From Ancylobacter sp. IITR112 (lineage in GTDB: Bacteria > Pseudomonadota > Alphaproteobacteria > Rhizobiales > Xanthobacteraceae): 64,000 nucleotides of DNA. The notes under the pieces were generated by a model. It saw nothing but the letters and a program-made list of their open reading frames with translations. It was not told where the DNA came from and searched no databases. Positions 37,566 to 45,982 of the stretch are shown here, piece by piece. Both the position numbers and the translations under genes were made by a program. Positions within the stretch are counted from its first letter, which is position 1; each line of letters starts with the position of its first letter. Location: assembly GCF_041415945.1 (NCBI RefSeq), contig NZ_JBGCUS010000001.1, positions 806,001 to 870,000 on the forward strand, given 5' to 3'.

Positions 37566-37731
37566 TGTCGTCATCTCCCCAGGGCCCGACGCAAAGTCCT
37601 GGGAACGGTAGATCAATCTTAAATTGCTGTAAATGGACACCAGCAACTACAGGTATATGTCGCCGTCTCTGGTGCCGGCGATGGTGCGGTGTCGTCCCGG
37701 CGGTGGCGGCCGGCTGCGCCGCCGCCCGGCT

Positions 37732-38598
37732 TCAGGCCGCTTCCACCACCGGCATCGCCAGCGCCGCGCGCAGCATGTCGGCGAGGCGGCGGGCGGCGGA
37801 GGAGGCGGCGGGGGCGAGGAACAGCGCGACCTCGATGTCCGGCAGCGGCGGCAGGCCATCGGCCGGGCCGAGCCGGCGCCAGTCCGCCGGCGCGGCGCAC
37901 TCCGGCAGGGCGGTGATGCACAGACCTGTCTCGATCGCCGCATGGATTCCGCCCTGCGAGGAAGAGGTGCAGGCCACCCGCCAGCTCAAGCCCGCCTTGT
38001 CGAGGCTGGAGGCGATGTGCGGGCGGGCGCGGCAGCCGGTGGGAAACAGCGCCAGCGGCAGCGGCGAGCTGCGCTCCGGCCGATAGCCGCGCGCCGCCAG
38101 CCAGAGCAGCTTCTCGCGCTTGATCAGTTCGCCGGTCGGTCGGGTGCTGTCGCGGGTCAGCAGCGCCACGTCGATGTGGCCGCGCTCGACTTCCGGCTCG
38201 ATATGTTTGGAGAGATCGGCGCGGATGGAAATCTCCACGCGCGGATAGGCGGCGGCGAAGCGGGCGATGGTGGGGGTGAAATAGGCGTCGACATAATCGT
38301 CCGGCATGCCGACGCGCACGCTGCCTTCCGGCGTACCGCCCTTGAGATCGGCCAGCGCCTCGCTCTCATAGGCCAGCAGCCGGCGGGCATGGGCGACGAG
38401 GCGCTCCCCTGTCTCGGTGAGCGAGATGCCGCGCCGCGAGCGCTCCAGCAGACGCACGCCGAGATTGTCCTCAAGCTGGGCGATGCGGGCCGATACCGCC
38501 GACTGGGTGCGACCGACGCGCTCGGCCGCCGCGGTGAACCCGCCCGTGTCGACAATGGCGATCAGCATGCCCAGCGATTCGGTGTCGAGATGTCGCAT
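37732..38598 (-). CDS. LysR-family transcriptional regulator
   Basis: 288 residues from ATG at 38598 (GGAGG five bases upstream). The N-terminal HTH is LGMLIAIVDTGGFTAAAERVG followed by RTQSAVSARIAQLEDNLGV, typical LysR. The ligand-binding domain begins near residue 90 with SVRVGMPDDY. It probably regulates the divergent EamA gene 228 bases away, whose start faces it; effector unknown. Confidence 0.93.
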   Translation of the reverse strand: MRHLDTESLGMLIAIVDTGGFTAAAERVGRTQSAVSARIAQLEDNLGVRLLERSRRGISLTETGERLVAHARRLLAYESEALADLKGGTPEGSVRVGMPDDYVDAYFTPTIARFAAAYPRVEISIRADLSKHIEPEVERGHIDVALLTRDSTRPTGELIKREKLLWLAARGYRPERSSPLPLALFPTGCRARPHIASSLDKAGLSWRVACTSSSQGGIHAAIETGLCITALPECAAPADWRRLGPADGLPPLPDIEVALFLAPAASSAARRLADMLRAALAMPVVEAA

Positions 38599-38826
38599 CG
38601 CGCCCTCCGGTCCGCCGGATGAGTAGGGACGCGCCCTGACGAGCGCCACGGCGTTATATCAGAAAGCATGATGGAATGACAAAATAAACTCGCTTTCGCG
38701 ATTTCAGCCGATGCGGTAGACAAGCTGCCCTGGGCCTGCCGACACCGGCCCGCACCGGCGCCGGCGCCGGGGGCGATCCGGATCGAGTGCAGCGCTCATT
38801 ATTCCTTGCACCTGTCGAGTTCGGCA

Positions 38827-39870
38827 ATGTCTCCGCCTCCTGCCGCCGCCATCGAGCCGTCGCTCGGGGGTCTTCCCCTTGCCAGCGCGTCGCCCGGCCT
38901 GTCGTCTGCTGCCACCGCTTCCCCTTCGGCCCTCCATGAGACCCAGTTGCGCCGGCAGGCCTTTGCCGCGGTGGTGCTGGCGGCGATGTGCATCGGCTTC
39001 TCGGCGCCGCTGGTGCGGCTGGCCGATGCCGGGCCGGCTTCCATCGGCTTCTGGCGGCTGTTCTTCGCCCTCGGGCCGGCCGTGGTCTGGGCCTATGCCG
39101 AGCACCGCTCGCGCCTGCGCCAGGCCCGTCTCGCCGGTGCGACGGCGCTGCGCCCCTCGCTGCGGCAGGTGCTGCTGGCGATGCTGGCCGGCGTGTTCTT
39201 CGGCGCCGATCTGATCGTGTTCCACAAGGGGCTGGCGCTGACCAGCACCGCCAATGCGCTGCTGCTCGGCAACCTCGCCGTAGTGTTCGTGTTCGTCTTC
39301 GGCTGGCTGATCCTGCGCGAACGGCCGACACGCGGGCTGCTGATCGCGCTGGTGCTTGCGCTGGCCGGCACGTTCATCATCATCGGCTCAAGCGCCGTCG
39401 GCGCGCCGCACGCGGGCAGCCGCCCGGTCAGCGTGATCGGCGACCTGCTCTGCGTCGGCGCCGCGCTCGCCTATGCCGGCTACATGCTGGTGACGCGCGC
39501 GGTGCGGCGGGCCGGGCGCGGCGATGCGGTGCCGCTCGGCGGCGGCATGGTCTCTCTGGTCGCCAGCGCCACCGGCGCCGTCGTCTGCCTCGGCTGGGCG
39601 GTGGTGAACGGCGAAGTGCTGGTCCCCCAGTCGCTGCAGGGGTTGTTGGCGGTGATTGGCCTCGGGCTGATCGCCCATGCCACCGGGCAGGGTCTCGCCA
39701 CCTTCGCGCTCGGCCGGCTGCCGGCGGGGGTGATCTCCGTCGTGCTGCTGCTGCAGATCGTCGTCGGCACCAGCCTCGCGGCGCTGCTGTTCGGCGAGGT
39801 TCCCTCGCTGGTGGTTCTGGCGGGCGGGCTGCTGGTCGTTGCCGGCGTCACCACCGCGCGGCCGAACTGA
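38827..39870 (+). CDS. EamA/DMT-family transporter
   Basis: 347 residues. Ten membrane helices in two EamA repeats; repeat 1 begins FAAVVLAAMCIGFSAPLVRL, and ends with ALTSTANALLLGNLAVVFV; repeat 2 contains LLCVGAALAYAGYMLVTRAV and VISVVLLLQIVVGTSLAAL. A 40-residue Ser/Ala/Pro-rich N-terminus is outside the membrane. Start at 38827 is preferred over TTG 38806 on general grounds. Metabolite export is usual for the family; likely target of the divergent LysR regulator. Confidence 0.9.
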   Translation: MSPPPAAAIEPSLGGLPLASASPGLSSAATASPSALHETQLRRQAFAAVVLAAMCIGFSAPLVRLADAGPASIGFWRLFFALGPAVVWAYAEHRSRLRQARLAGATALRPSLRQVLLAMLAGVFFGADLIVFHKGLALTSTANALLLGNLAVVFVFVFGWLILRERPTRGLLIALVLALAGTFIIIGSSAVGAPHAGSRPVSVIGDLLCVGAALAYAGYMLVTRAVRRAGRGDAVPLGGGMVSLVASATGAVVCLGWAVVNGEVLVPQSLQGLLAVIGLGLIAHATGQGLATFALGRLPAGVISVVLLLQIVVGTSLAALLFGEVPSLVVLAGGLLVVAGVTTARPN

Positions 39871-39958
39871 ACGGTCGTCTCGCGCGCGGCCGGGCGCGCC
39901 GGGCTTGCGCGGAGCGGCCGGGGGGACTACCTCGTGTCCGCAGCCAAGGAGCACGACG

Positions 39959-40297
39959 ATGCAGCCCAATCCGTTCGGTGGCGTGATCGAGAATCTGACG
40001 GTCGAGCAGGTGAAGGCCGGCCTTGAGGACGGCACCATCCTTCTCGTGGACGTGCGCGAGCCGAACGAGACCGCCGCCGAGCGCATTCCCGGCGCGGTCG
40101 AGTTTCCGCTGTCCACCTTCGACGCCGCCGCCCTGCCGGATCCCGGCGACAAGATGCTGGTGTTCTCCTGCCGGTCCGGCCAGCGTTCGCAGAAGGCCGC
40201 CGCCGCTGCGCAGGCGGCCGGCCGCGATTTCCACCGTCACATGGCGGGCGGCATTCTCGCGTGGAAGGAAGCCGGCTTCGAGACGACGCAGGGCTGA
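39959..40297 (+). CDS. Rhodanese-like domain protein
   Basis: 112 residues, a single rhodanese domain. LLVDVREPNETAAERIPGAV is the entry and FSCRSGQRSQKAA the active loop with catalytic Cys near residue 71. HMAGGILAWKEAGFET is the usual end. It can carry a persulfide for sulfur transfer or detoxification. ATG at 39959 has AAGGAG seven bases upstream. Its stop overlaps the following start as TGATG. Confidence 0.93.
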   Translation: MQPNPFGGVIENLTVEQVKAGLEDGTILLVDVREPNETAAERIPGAVEFPLSTFDAAALPDPGDKMLVFSCRSGQRSQKAAAAAQAAGRDFHRHMAGGILAWKEAGFETTQG

Positions 40298-41430
40298 TGG
40301 GCGGCAGGGGCGGTTTCCGCCTTCCCCGACGCTGGCGCGAGGCGCTGGCCGCGCGGCGCGCGAAGGCGCGAGCCGCGCGCGAGCCGCAGCCGCGCGCCCG
40401 GCGGCTGCTGCTGCATGTCGGCGGGCCGAAATGCGGGAGTTCGGCGATACAGGTGGCGCTCACCGCCAATAGCGCGTCCCTGGCCGCCCGCGGCGTGCTG
40501 CTGGCATCCGACCGGATGGATGCCGAGGAGGACATGATCTATGGCCAGGTCGGCTATTTCGACGCGCTGAGCGGCCGGCCGGACGGCGCCGAGGAACTCG
40601 CGCGCCGTTTCAGAGACCTCGCCGTCGCCATGGATGAGCGATCCGCCGCTACGCTGGTGATCAGCGCGGAAAACCTGCTGCTGCGCCCCGCCGTCGCCGG
40701 CATGCTGATCCCCGCGGCGCGGGCCGCCGGTTTCGTGCCGGAGATCGTGGCCTATGTCCGCCGGTGGGACGACTTCCTGATCGCGGCCTGGCAGCAATGG
40801 GGCATCAAGAGCCATGCCTCGCCTGAGGCCTACTGGAAGGATCACGGTTTCCCCGGCTGGCTTGCGGCCTTGCGGGCGTGGGAAGACCAGGCCGGGCTTG
40901 CGGCGATGGCCGTGTTTCCGTTCCGCCGGGACATCTTTCCCGAGGGCGACGTGACGGCGCACTTCCTTGAGGTCACCGGCCTGTCCTTTCCCGGCATGGT
41001 GCGCCCGACGCCGGTCAATCCCAGCACCAGCGAGCATCTCTCCGATCTGATGAACCGCGCGCGCGATCTGTTCACCGATCAGGACGACAATGCGGTGCTT
41101 GGTACGCTGTCGGAGCTCATCGGGCCGGCGGCCTACAAGTCCGGCTCCGGCTCCTATTTCCTCAGTCTCGACCAGCGACGCGCGCTGCTGGAGCAGGTGG
41201 AGGCGGAGGACGAAGCGCTCAAGGCGCGCTACGTGCCGCAGCTCGGATCGGCGCCGCTGTTTCCGCCGGTGCGACCGGAGCAGGTGGCGGAGTGCTCGGA
41301 TATCGACAAGCTCCGCGCCGAGAACGCGCTGCTTCTGCGCGCCGTTCATTCCCTGGGCCAGCGCCTCTCCGCGCTGGAGACACGGACGGCCAAGGCCGCG
41401 CCCTGGCGGCGCTGGCGGCTGAGGCTTTAG
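40297..41430 (+). CDS. Sulfotransferase-like protein coupled to rhodanese
   Basis: 377 residues. Residues 37-56 contain LLLHVGGPKCGSSAIQVAL, a PAPS-type phosphate loop (GGPKCGSSA) as in sulfotransferases and nodulation-type relatives. TLVISAENLLL near 130 and EIVAYVRRWDDFLIAAWQQW near 150 fit the 3'-phosphate side (VRR…D…SxW-type). The first 35 residues are Arg/Ala-rich. The C-terminus has a short coiled coil (KLRAENALLLRAVHSLGQRL). The start overlaps the rhodanese stop by one base, so the two are co-translated. Acceptor unknown; a glycan is likely. Confidence 0.65.
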   Translation: MGGRGGFRLPRRWREALAARRAKARAAREPQPRARRLLLHVGGPKCGSSAIQVALTANSASLAARGVLLASDRMDAEEDMIYGQVGYFDALSGRPDGAEELARRFRDLAVAMDERSAATLVISAENLLLRPAVAGMLIPAARAAGFVPEIVAYVRRWDDFLIAAWQQWGIKSHASPEAYWKDHGFPGWLAALRAWEDQAGLAAMAVFPFRRDIFPEGDVTAHFLEVTGLSFPGMVRPTPVNPSTSEHLSDLMNRARDLFTDQDDNAVLGTLSELIGPAAYKSGSGSYFLSLDQRRALLEQVEAEDEALKARYVPQLGSAPLFPPVRPEQVAECSDIDKLRAENALLLRAVHSLGQRLSALETRTAKAAPWRRWRLRL

Positions 41431-42806
41431 CCGACCAGCCGTTCCACCACATTGGCGGTGGCGGCGACGAGCCGGTCCACCTGCTCGGCGCTGGTGGCGG
41501 GCGAGGCGAGCATCATGTCGTGGAAGGGCGAGATGAGCACCCCGCGCACCAGCAGGGCGAGGTGGATCGTTGCTTCCAGCGCCGGGTAATGCGCGCTCTT
41601 GGCCTGCCGCCCATCGGTGAGCGGGGCGGGCGCGCGCACCACTTCCACCCGCGCGCCGCAGCGCGCGACATGCCAGGGTAGCCGGGCATCGGCCAGCACC
41701 CGCGCCAGCCCCGCCTCCATACGGTCGGCGAGGTGGTTCATATGTTCATAGGCCGCGTCGGTGGCGACTTCTTCGAGATTGGCGCGCAGGGCCGCGAGCT
41801 GCAGCGGGCTTCCGGACAGCGTCGTACCCATGCCGGAATGGCCGTCGGGCCGGTTGATGCGGGCGGTGCGGAAACGTTCCGCCATCTCGGCCGTCAGGCC
41901 CCACACGGCGGCGGGAATGCCGCCGGCCACCGCTTTGCCGGCGACGAACATGTCCGGCTCCAGCCCGTGCGCGCGAGTATAGCCGCCCGGCCCGGTGGAG
42001 AGGGTGTGCGTCTCGTCGATCAGCAGCAGCGTGCCGTGGCGGCGGGTGATCTCGCGCAGCCCCTCATGGAAGCCGGGGCGGGGCAGCACCATGGCGCAAT
42101 TGGTCATGACCGGCTCGGTGATGACGCAGGCGACGGTGCGGTCGGCGAGCGCTGCTTCCAGCGCGTCGAGGTCGTTGAACGGCACGACGCGGGTGAGCTG
42201 GGCGAGGTCGCGCGGTTCGCCCATCAGCGCGGGGCGGTTGGCGGCGCGTCCGTCCGGGCCGATCTCGACGAAGGTCTCGTCCACCGCGCCGTGATAGGCG
42301 CCATCGAACACGAGAATGCGCGGGCGTCCGGTGGCGGCGCGGGCGGCGCGCAGGGCGAAGCGGTTGGCATCGGTGGCGGTGGTGGCGATCTGCCAGTAGG
42401 GGAGGCCGAAACGCGCGCTCAAGAGATCGCCGACGACCGCCGCATCCGGGCTGGGCAACATGGTGGCGAGGCCGCGCTGTCCCTGCCGCGCCAGCGCCGC
42501 CGCGACCGGCGCCGGCCCGTGGCCGAACAGCGAGGCGGTGTCGCCGAGGCAGAAATCGTCATAGCCATGGCCGTCGACATCGACCAGCCGCGCGCCGCTG
42601 GCTTCGGCGATGACCAGCGGCACCGGCGTCGACCAGTCGACCATCCAGTGCATGGGCACGCCGTCGAGCAGATGCGCGGCAGCTTCCGCCGCGGCACGGG
42701 TCCGCGGCCGGGTGCCGAGGTAAAGCGCTTCCGCTTCGGACCGCAGTGCGGCGGTGCGGGAGCGGGGGACGCCCGGTCCTTCGGAGAAGGAGGTCACGGC
42801 GTTCAT
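41427..42806 (-). CDS. Class III aminotransferase, glutamate-1-semialdehyde aminotransferase-like
   Basis: 459 residues. PLP features are LVFDGAYHGAVDETF, VACVITEPVMTNCAMVLP, LLLIDETHTLSTGPGGYTR and MFVAGKAVAGGIPAAVWG with the Schiff-base Lys. It resembles HemL-type enzymes, but MVDWSTPVPLVIAEASG and the catabolic context (polyamine genes nearby) suggest another amino donor. True HemL function is unlikely. Start at 42806 before NAVTSFSEG. Stop overlaps the convergent sulfotransferase stop by four bases. Confidence 0.85.
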   Translation of the reverse strand: MNAVTSFSEGPGVPRSRTAALRSEAEALYLGTRPRTRAAAEAAAHLLDGVPMHWMVDWSTPVPLVIAEASGARLVDVDGHGYDDFCLGDTASLFGHGPAPVAAALARQGQRGLATMLPSPDAAVVGDLLSARFGLPYWQIATTATDANRFALRAARAATGRPRILVFDGAYHGAVDETFVEIGPDGRAANRPALMGEPRDLAQLTRVVPFNDLDALEAALADRTVACVITEPVMTNCAMVLPRPGFHEGLREITRRHGTLLLIDETHTLSTGPGGYTRAHGLEPDMFVAGKAVAGGIPAAVWGLTAEMAERFRTARINRPDGHSGMGTTLSGSPLQLAALRANLEEVATDAAYEHMNHLADRMEAGLARVLADARLPWHVARCGARVEVVRAPAPLTDGRQAKSAHYPALEATIHLALLVRGVLISPFHDMMLASPATSAEQVDRLVAATANVVERLVG

Positions 42807-42884
42807 GTCCGGACTCGTGCGTTGTGTTGGCGCCAGTGCGCCCCGAGGGGCGCATTTAAGCACGTTTCGGCGCGGGCGGCGCGA

Positions 42885-44264
42885 TCAGCGCACCCAGCCC
42901 CAGCGCTTCAGCTCGGCGAAGGTCTCGTCGAGCGTCTTGCGGGCGCGGGCGACCAGTTCGTCGCATTCCTCATGCGAGATGACGAGCGGCGGGGCGATGA
43001 TCAGCCGATCACGCACGGCGCGCATGACGAGGTTGTTCTTGAACGAGAAGTCGCGCGCCAGCGTGCCGACCTTGCCGACATCGGGGAATTTGGTGCGCCC
43101 AAGCTTGTCCGGTGTCAGTTCAAGCGCGCCGACGAGCCCGACCATCGGCGCCTCGCCGACCAGCGGGTGCTCGGCGAGCGCGCTCCAGCGCGCCTTGAGA
43201 TAGGGGCCGACATCATTGGCGACGCGGCCGACGAGATCCTCGCGCTGCATGATGGCGAGGTTCGCCAGCGCGGCGGCGCAGGCGGCGGGGTGGCCGGAAT
43301 AGGTGTAGCCATGGTTGAAGTCGCCGCCCTCATGCAGCACCTCCGCCACGCGGTCCGCGACCATGACCCCGCCGAGCGGCATGTAGCCCGAGGTGATGCC
43401 CTTGGCCATGACCAGAATGTCCGGCTCGGTGCCGAAGGTCTCGCAGCCGAACCAGTTGCCGGTGCGCCCGAAGCCGCAGATCACCTCGTCGGAGATGAAC
43501 AGGATGTCGCGCTCGCGGCAGATGCGGGCGATTTCCGGCCAGTAGCTGGCGGGAGGGATGATCACGCCGCCGGCGCCCTGGATCGGCTCGGCGATGAAGG
43601 CGGCGATGCGATCCTCGCCCATGGCGTCGATGGTGGCTTCCAGCGCGCGGGCGGTGCGCAGGCCGAACTCGTCCGGCGTCTCGCCCTGCCGCGCCTCGCC
43701 CCAGAAATAGGGCTGGGCGATATGGACAATGTCGGGAATGACCGCGCTCTGCCCATGCATCGGCGCCATGCCCCCTAAGCTGCCGGCGGCGACGGTGGAG
43801 CCGTGATAGGCGTTGCGGCGGGAGATGATGATCTTCTTCTCCGGCTTTTCCTTGATCTGGAAATAGCGCCGGACGAGCTTGATCACCGTGTCGTTGGATT
43901 CCGAACCCGAGCCGGTGAAGAACACCTTGTTGAACTGCGGCGGCGTCAGCTCGGCCAGCTTGGCCGACAGCTCGATGGCCGGGCGGTGGGTGGTCTTGAA
44001 GAAGGTGTTGTAATAGGGCAGCTCGCGCAGCTGCGCCGCCACCGCCTCGACGATCTCCTCGCGGCCGTAGCCGACATTGACGCACCACAGGCCCGACATG
44101 CCGTCGAGGATGCGGTTGCCGTCGGAATCGGTCAGCCAGACGCCTTCCGCCTTCACCACGATGCGCGAGCCCTCAGCATTCAGTGACTTCATGTCGCTGA
44201 ACGGGTGGAGGTGATGGGCGGCATCGAGCGCACGCAGTTCGGCGGTGGTTTTCGGCAGGGTCAT
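42885..44264 (-). CDS. Class III (omega) aminotransferase, putrescine/omega-amino-acid--pyruvate type
   Basis: 459 residues. MSGLWCVNVGYGREEIVEAV, ELPYYNTFFKTTHRP, KVFFTGSGSESNDTVIKLV, SRRNAYHGSTVAAGSLGGM, FIAEPIQGAGGVIIPP, LFISDEVICGFGRTG and ILVMAKGITSGYMPLGGVM (Lys) mark a SpuC / beta-alanine--pyruvate type enzyme. It transfers amino groups from putrescine or other omega-amines to pyruvate. It is divergent from the glutamine-synthetase-family ligase across a perfect palindrome, consistent with a polyamine catabolism unit. Confidence 0.92.
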   Translation of the reverse strand: MTLPKTTAELRALDAAHHLHPFSDMKSLNAEGSRIVVKAEGVWLTDSDGNRILDGMSGLWCVNVGYGREEIVEAVAAQLRELPYYNTFFKTTHRPAIELSAKLAELTPPQFNKVFFTGSGSESNDTVIKLVRRYFQIKEKPEKKIIISRRNAYHGSTVAAGSLGGMAPMHGQSAVIPDIVHIAQPYFWGEARQGETPDEFGLRTARALEATIDAMGEDRIAAFIAEPIQGAGGVIIPPASYWPEIARICRERDILFISDEVICGFGRTGNWFGCETFGTEPDILVMAKGITSGYMPLGGVMVADRVAEVLHEGGDFNHGYTYSGHPAACAAALANLAIMQREDLVGRVANDVGPYLKARWSALAEHPLVGEAPMVGLVGALELTPDKLGRTKFPDVGKVGTLARDFSFKNNLVMRAVRDRLIIAPPLVISHEECDELVARARKTLDETFAELKRWGWVR

Positions 44265-44302
44265 GACGCGCACTCGCGTGAGAGACGGGAACTGCCTCGC
44301 AC

Positions 44303-44316
44303 AATGTGATCACATT
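44303..44316. promoter_or_regulatory. Perfect palindromic operator AATGTGATCACATT
   Basis: A 14-bp perfect palindrome with flanks GCAC and TTGC that extend it imperfectly. It lies 39 bases from the aminotransferase start (minus) and 144 bases before the ligase start (plus), so one bound regulator could control both. The TGTGATCACA core is of the kind bound by GntR or CRP/FNR-like regulators; none is encoded nearby. Confidence 0.7.
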
Positions 44317-44459
44317 TTGCGTGCGTCAAGCCTTGGCGCATGGCACAAGGGCGTCCGTTCGGCGTGGGGGCCGTCGCCGATGCGGCCGCGCAGAGGCGGC
44401 TTGACCGAGGCCCCCGCACCGTGACCAGAATTGACGTGTCGACTTTTACCAGGTGGATC

Positions 44460-45869
44460 ATGCCATTGCCCGAAGCCGTGGGAGACGCCACGGCGGCTGC
44501 CCGCGAAACCGTTCCGCAAATCGACGAATTCGGCACCTATGTCGCCGCCCATGGTGCGCCGGAGATCGTCGAGGTGCTGTTGCCCGACACCCATGGGGTG
44601 CTGCGCGGCAAATGGATTCCCGGCGGGGCAGGGGGCAAGATCTGGGGCGACGGCGTCGCCATTCCGCTCTCCATCTTCGGGCTCGACATCTGGGGCCGCG
44701 AGGTCGAGGAAACCGGCATCCATATCGAGACCGGAGACCGCGACGGCATCTGCCGGCCGGTGCCGGGCACGCTGAAGCCGGTGCCGTGGTCGCCGCGCCC
44801 GGCGGCGCAAGTGATGCTGTCCATGTATGAGCCGGACGGGCGCGGCGGCGAGCGGCCATGGGACCTCGACCCGCGCCACAAGCTGGCGGCGCAGGTCGCG
44901 CGCCTCGCCGCGCTGGGGCTGACTCCCTGCGTGGCGTTCGAGCTGGAATTCTACCTGCTGAAGCCGGCGCCGGGGCCGAACGGCCTGCCCGAGCCGGTGT
45001 TTCCCGCTTCTTCCAGCGGCCCGGCGCGGCAGAACATGTATTCCATGTCCGACCTCGACGCCTATGCGCCGCTGCTGCACGACATTCGCGAGGCCGCGCG
45101 CATCCAGGGGCTGCCGGCCGATACGGTAATCTCGGAAGCCGCGCCCGGCCAGTATGAGGTCAACCTCTATCACCGCCGCGACCCGATGGCGGCGGCGGAC
45201 GACGCCATATTGCTGCGCCGGCTGATCGACGGCGTCGCCCGAAAGCATGGGGTGCGGGCGAGCTTCATGGCCAAGCCCTTCCTCGACTTCGCCGGCTCGG
45301 GTATGCATGTGCATGTCAGCCTGACCGACGCGGACGGCCACAACGCCTTCGGCGCGGGCGAGGCGGGTGACCGGCTGCTGCGCCATTGCGCGGCGGGGCT
45401 GCTCACCACCATGGCCGACACCGCCGTGCTCTATGTGCCGAGCTATAATGGCTTCCGCCGCCTCGTGCCCGGCAGCTACGCGCCCACCAGCGTCTCCTGG
45501 GGCTATGACAACCGCGCCGTGGCGGTGCGGGTGCCGAACGGCCCGCCCAAGGCGCGCCGGCTGGAGCACCGCATCGCCGGCGCCGACGCCCATCCCCACC
45601 TCGTGCTAGCGGCGATCCTCGCCGGCATGCTGGAAGGCATCGAGCGCGGCGAGGAGCCGCCGCCGCCGCTGACCGGCAATGCCTATGAGCAGGAAGCCCC
45701 GCGCCTGTCCTACGACATGGGCGAGGCGATCCGCCTGTTCGGCCGCTCCGATTTCGTCGGCCGGGCCTTCGGGCCGGAATATCAGCGCGTGTTCGCCATC
45801 ATGAAGGAGGCGGAGCTTTTCGCCTTCGAGCGGCGGATCAATCCGCTGGAGTACGAGACCTATTTGTGA
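44460..45869 (+). CDS. Glutamine synthetase-family ligase (gamma-glutamylpolyamine synthetase-like)
   Basis: 469 residues from ATG at 44460 with AGGTGGA just upstream. GS catalytic features: VAFELEFYLL (metal Glu), EAAPGQYEVNL, FLDFAGSGMHVHVSL (conserved His), NGFRRLVPGSYAPTSVSWG and RRLEHRIAGADAHPHLVLA with the phosphate Arg. The early DTHGVLRGKW replaces the N-terminal part of GlnA, as in PuuA/GlnA3-type enzymes. It should attach glutamate to an amine such as putrescine. The next gene is PotF, and a SpuC-type enzyme is divergent. Confidence 0.88.
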   Translation: MPLPEAVGDATAAARETVPQIDEFGTYVAAHGAPEIVEVLLPDTHGVLRGKWIPGGAGGKIWGDGVAIPLSIFGLDIWGREVEETGIHIETGDRDGICRPVPGTLKPVPWSPRPAAQVMLSMYEPDGRGGERPWDLDPRHKLAAQVARLAALGLTPCVAFELEFYLLKPAPGPNGLPEPVFPASSSGPARQNMYSMSDLDAYAPLLHDIREAARIQGLPADTVISEAAPGQYEVNLYHRRDPMAAADDAILLRRLIDGVARKHGVRASFMAKPFLDFAGSGMHVHVSLTDADGHNAFGAGEAGDRLLRHCAAGLLTTMADTAVLYVPSYNGFRRLVPGSYAPTSVSWGYDNRAVAVRVPNGPPKARRLEHRIAGADAHPHLVLAAILAGMLEGIERGEEPPPPLTGNAYEQEAPRLSYDMGEAIRLFGRSDFVGRAFGPEYQRVFAIMKEAELFAFERRINPLEYETYL

Positions 45870-45982
45870 GCACGGGCAAGGGGTGAGCAGACACCGGGTT
45901 GAGCAAACGCGGCTGAGGCTCTAGCCTTGGTACGATGAGGTTCCAAACTTCACCCGAACAACGCTTTCCCGAGGAGAATAGG

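Noticed and set aside
41427..42806. hemL (tetrapyrrole synthesis)
   Set aside because: Similarity is at the level of class III aminotransferases; context is polyamine/amino-acid catabolism.
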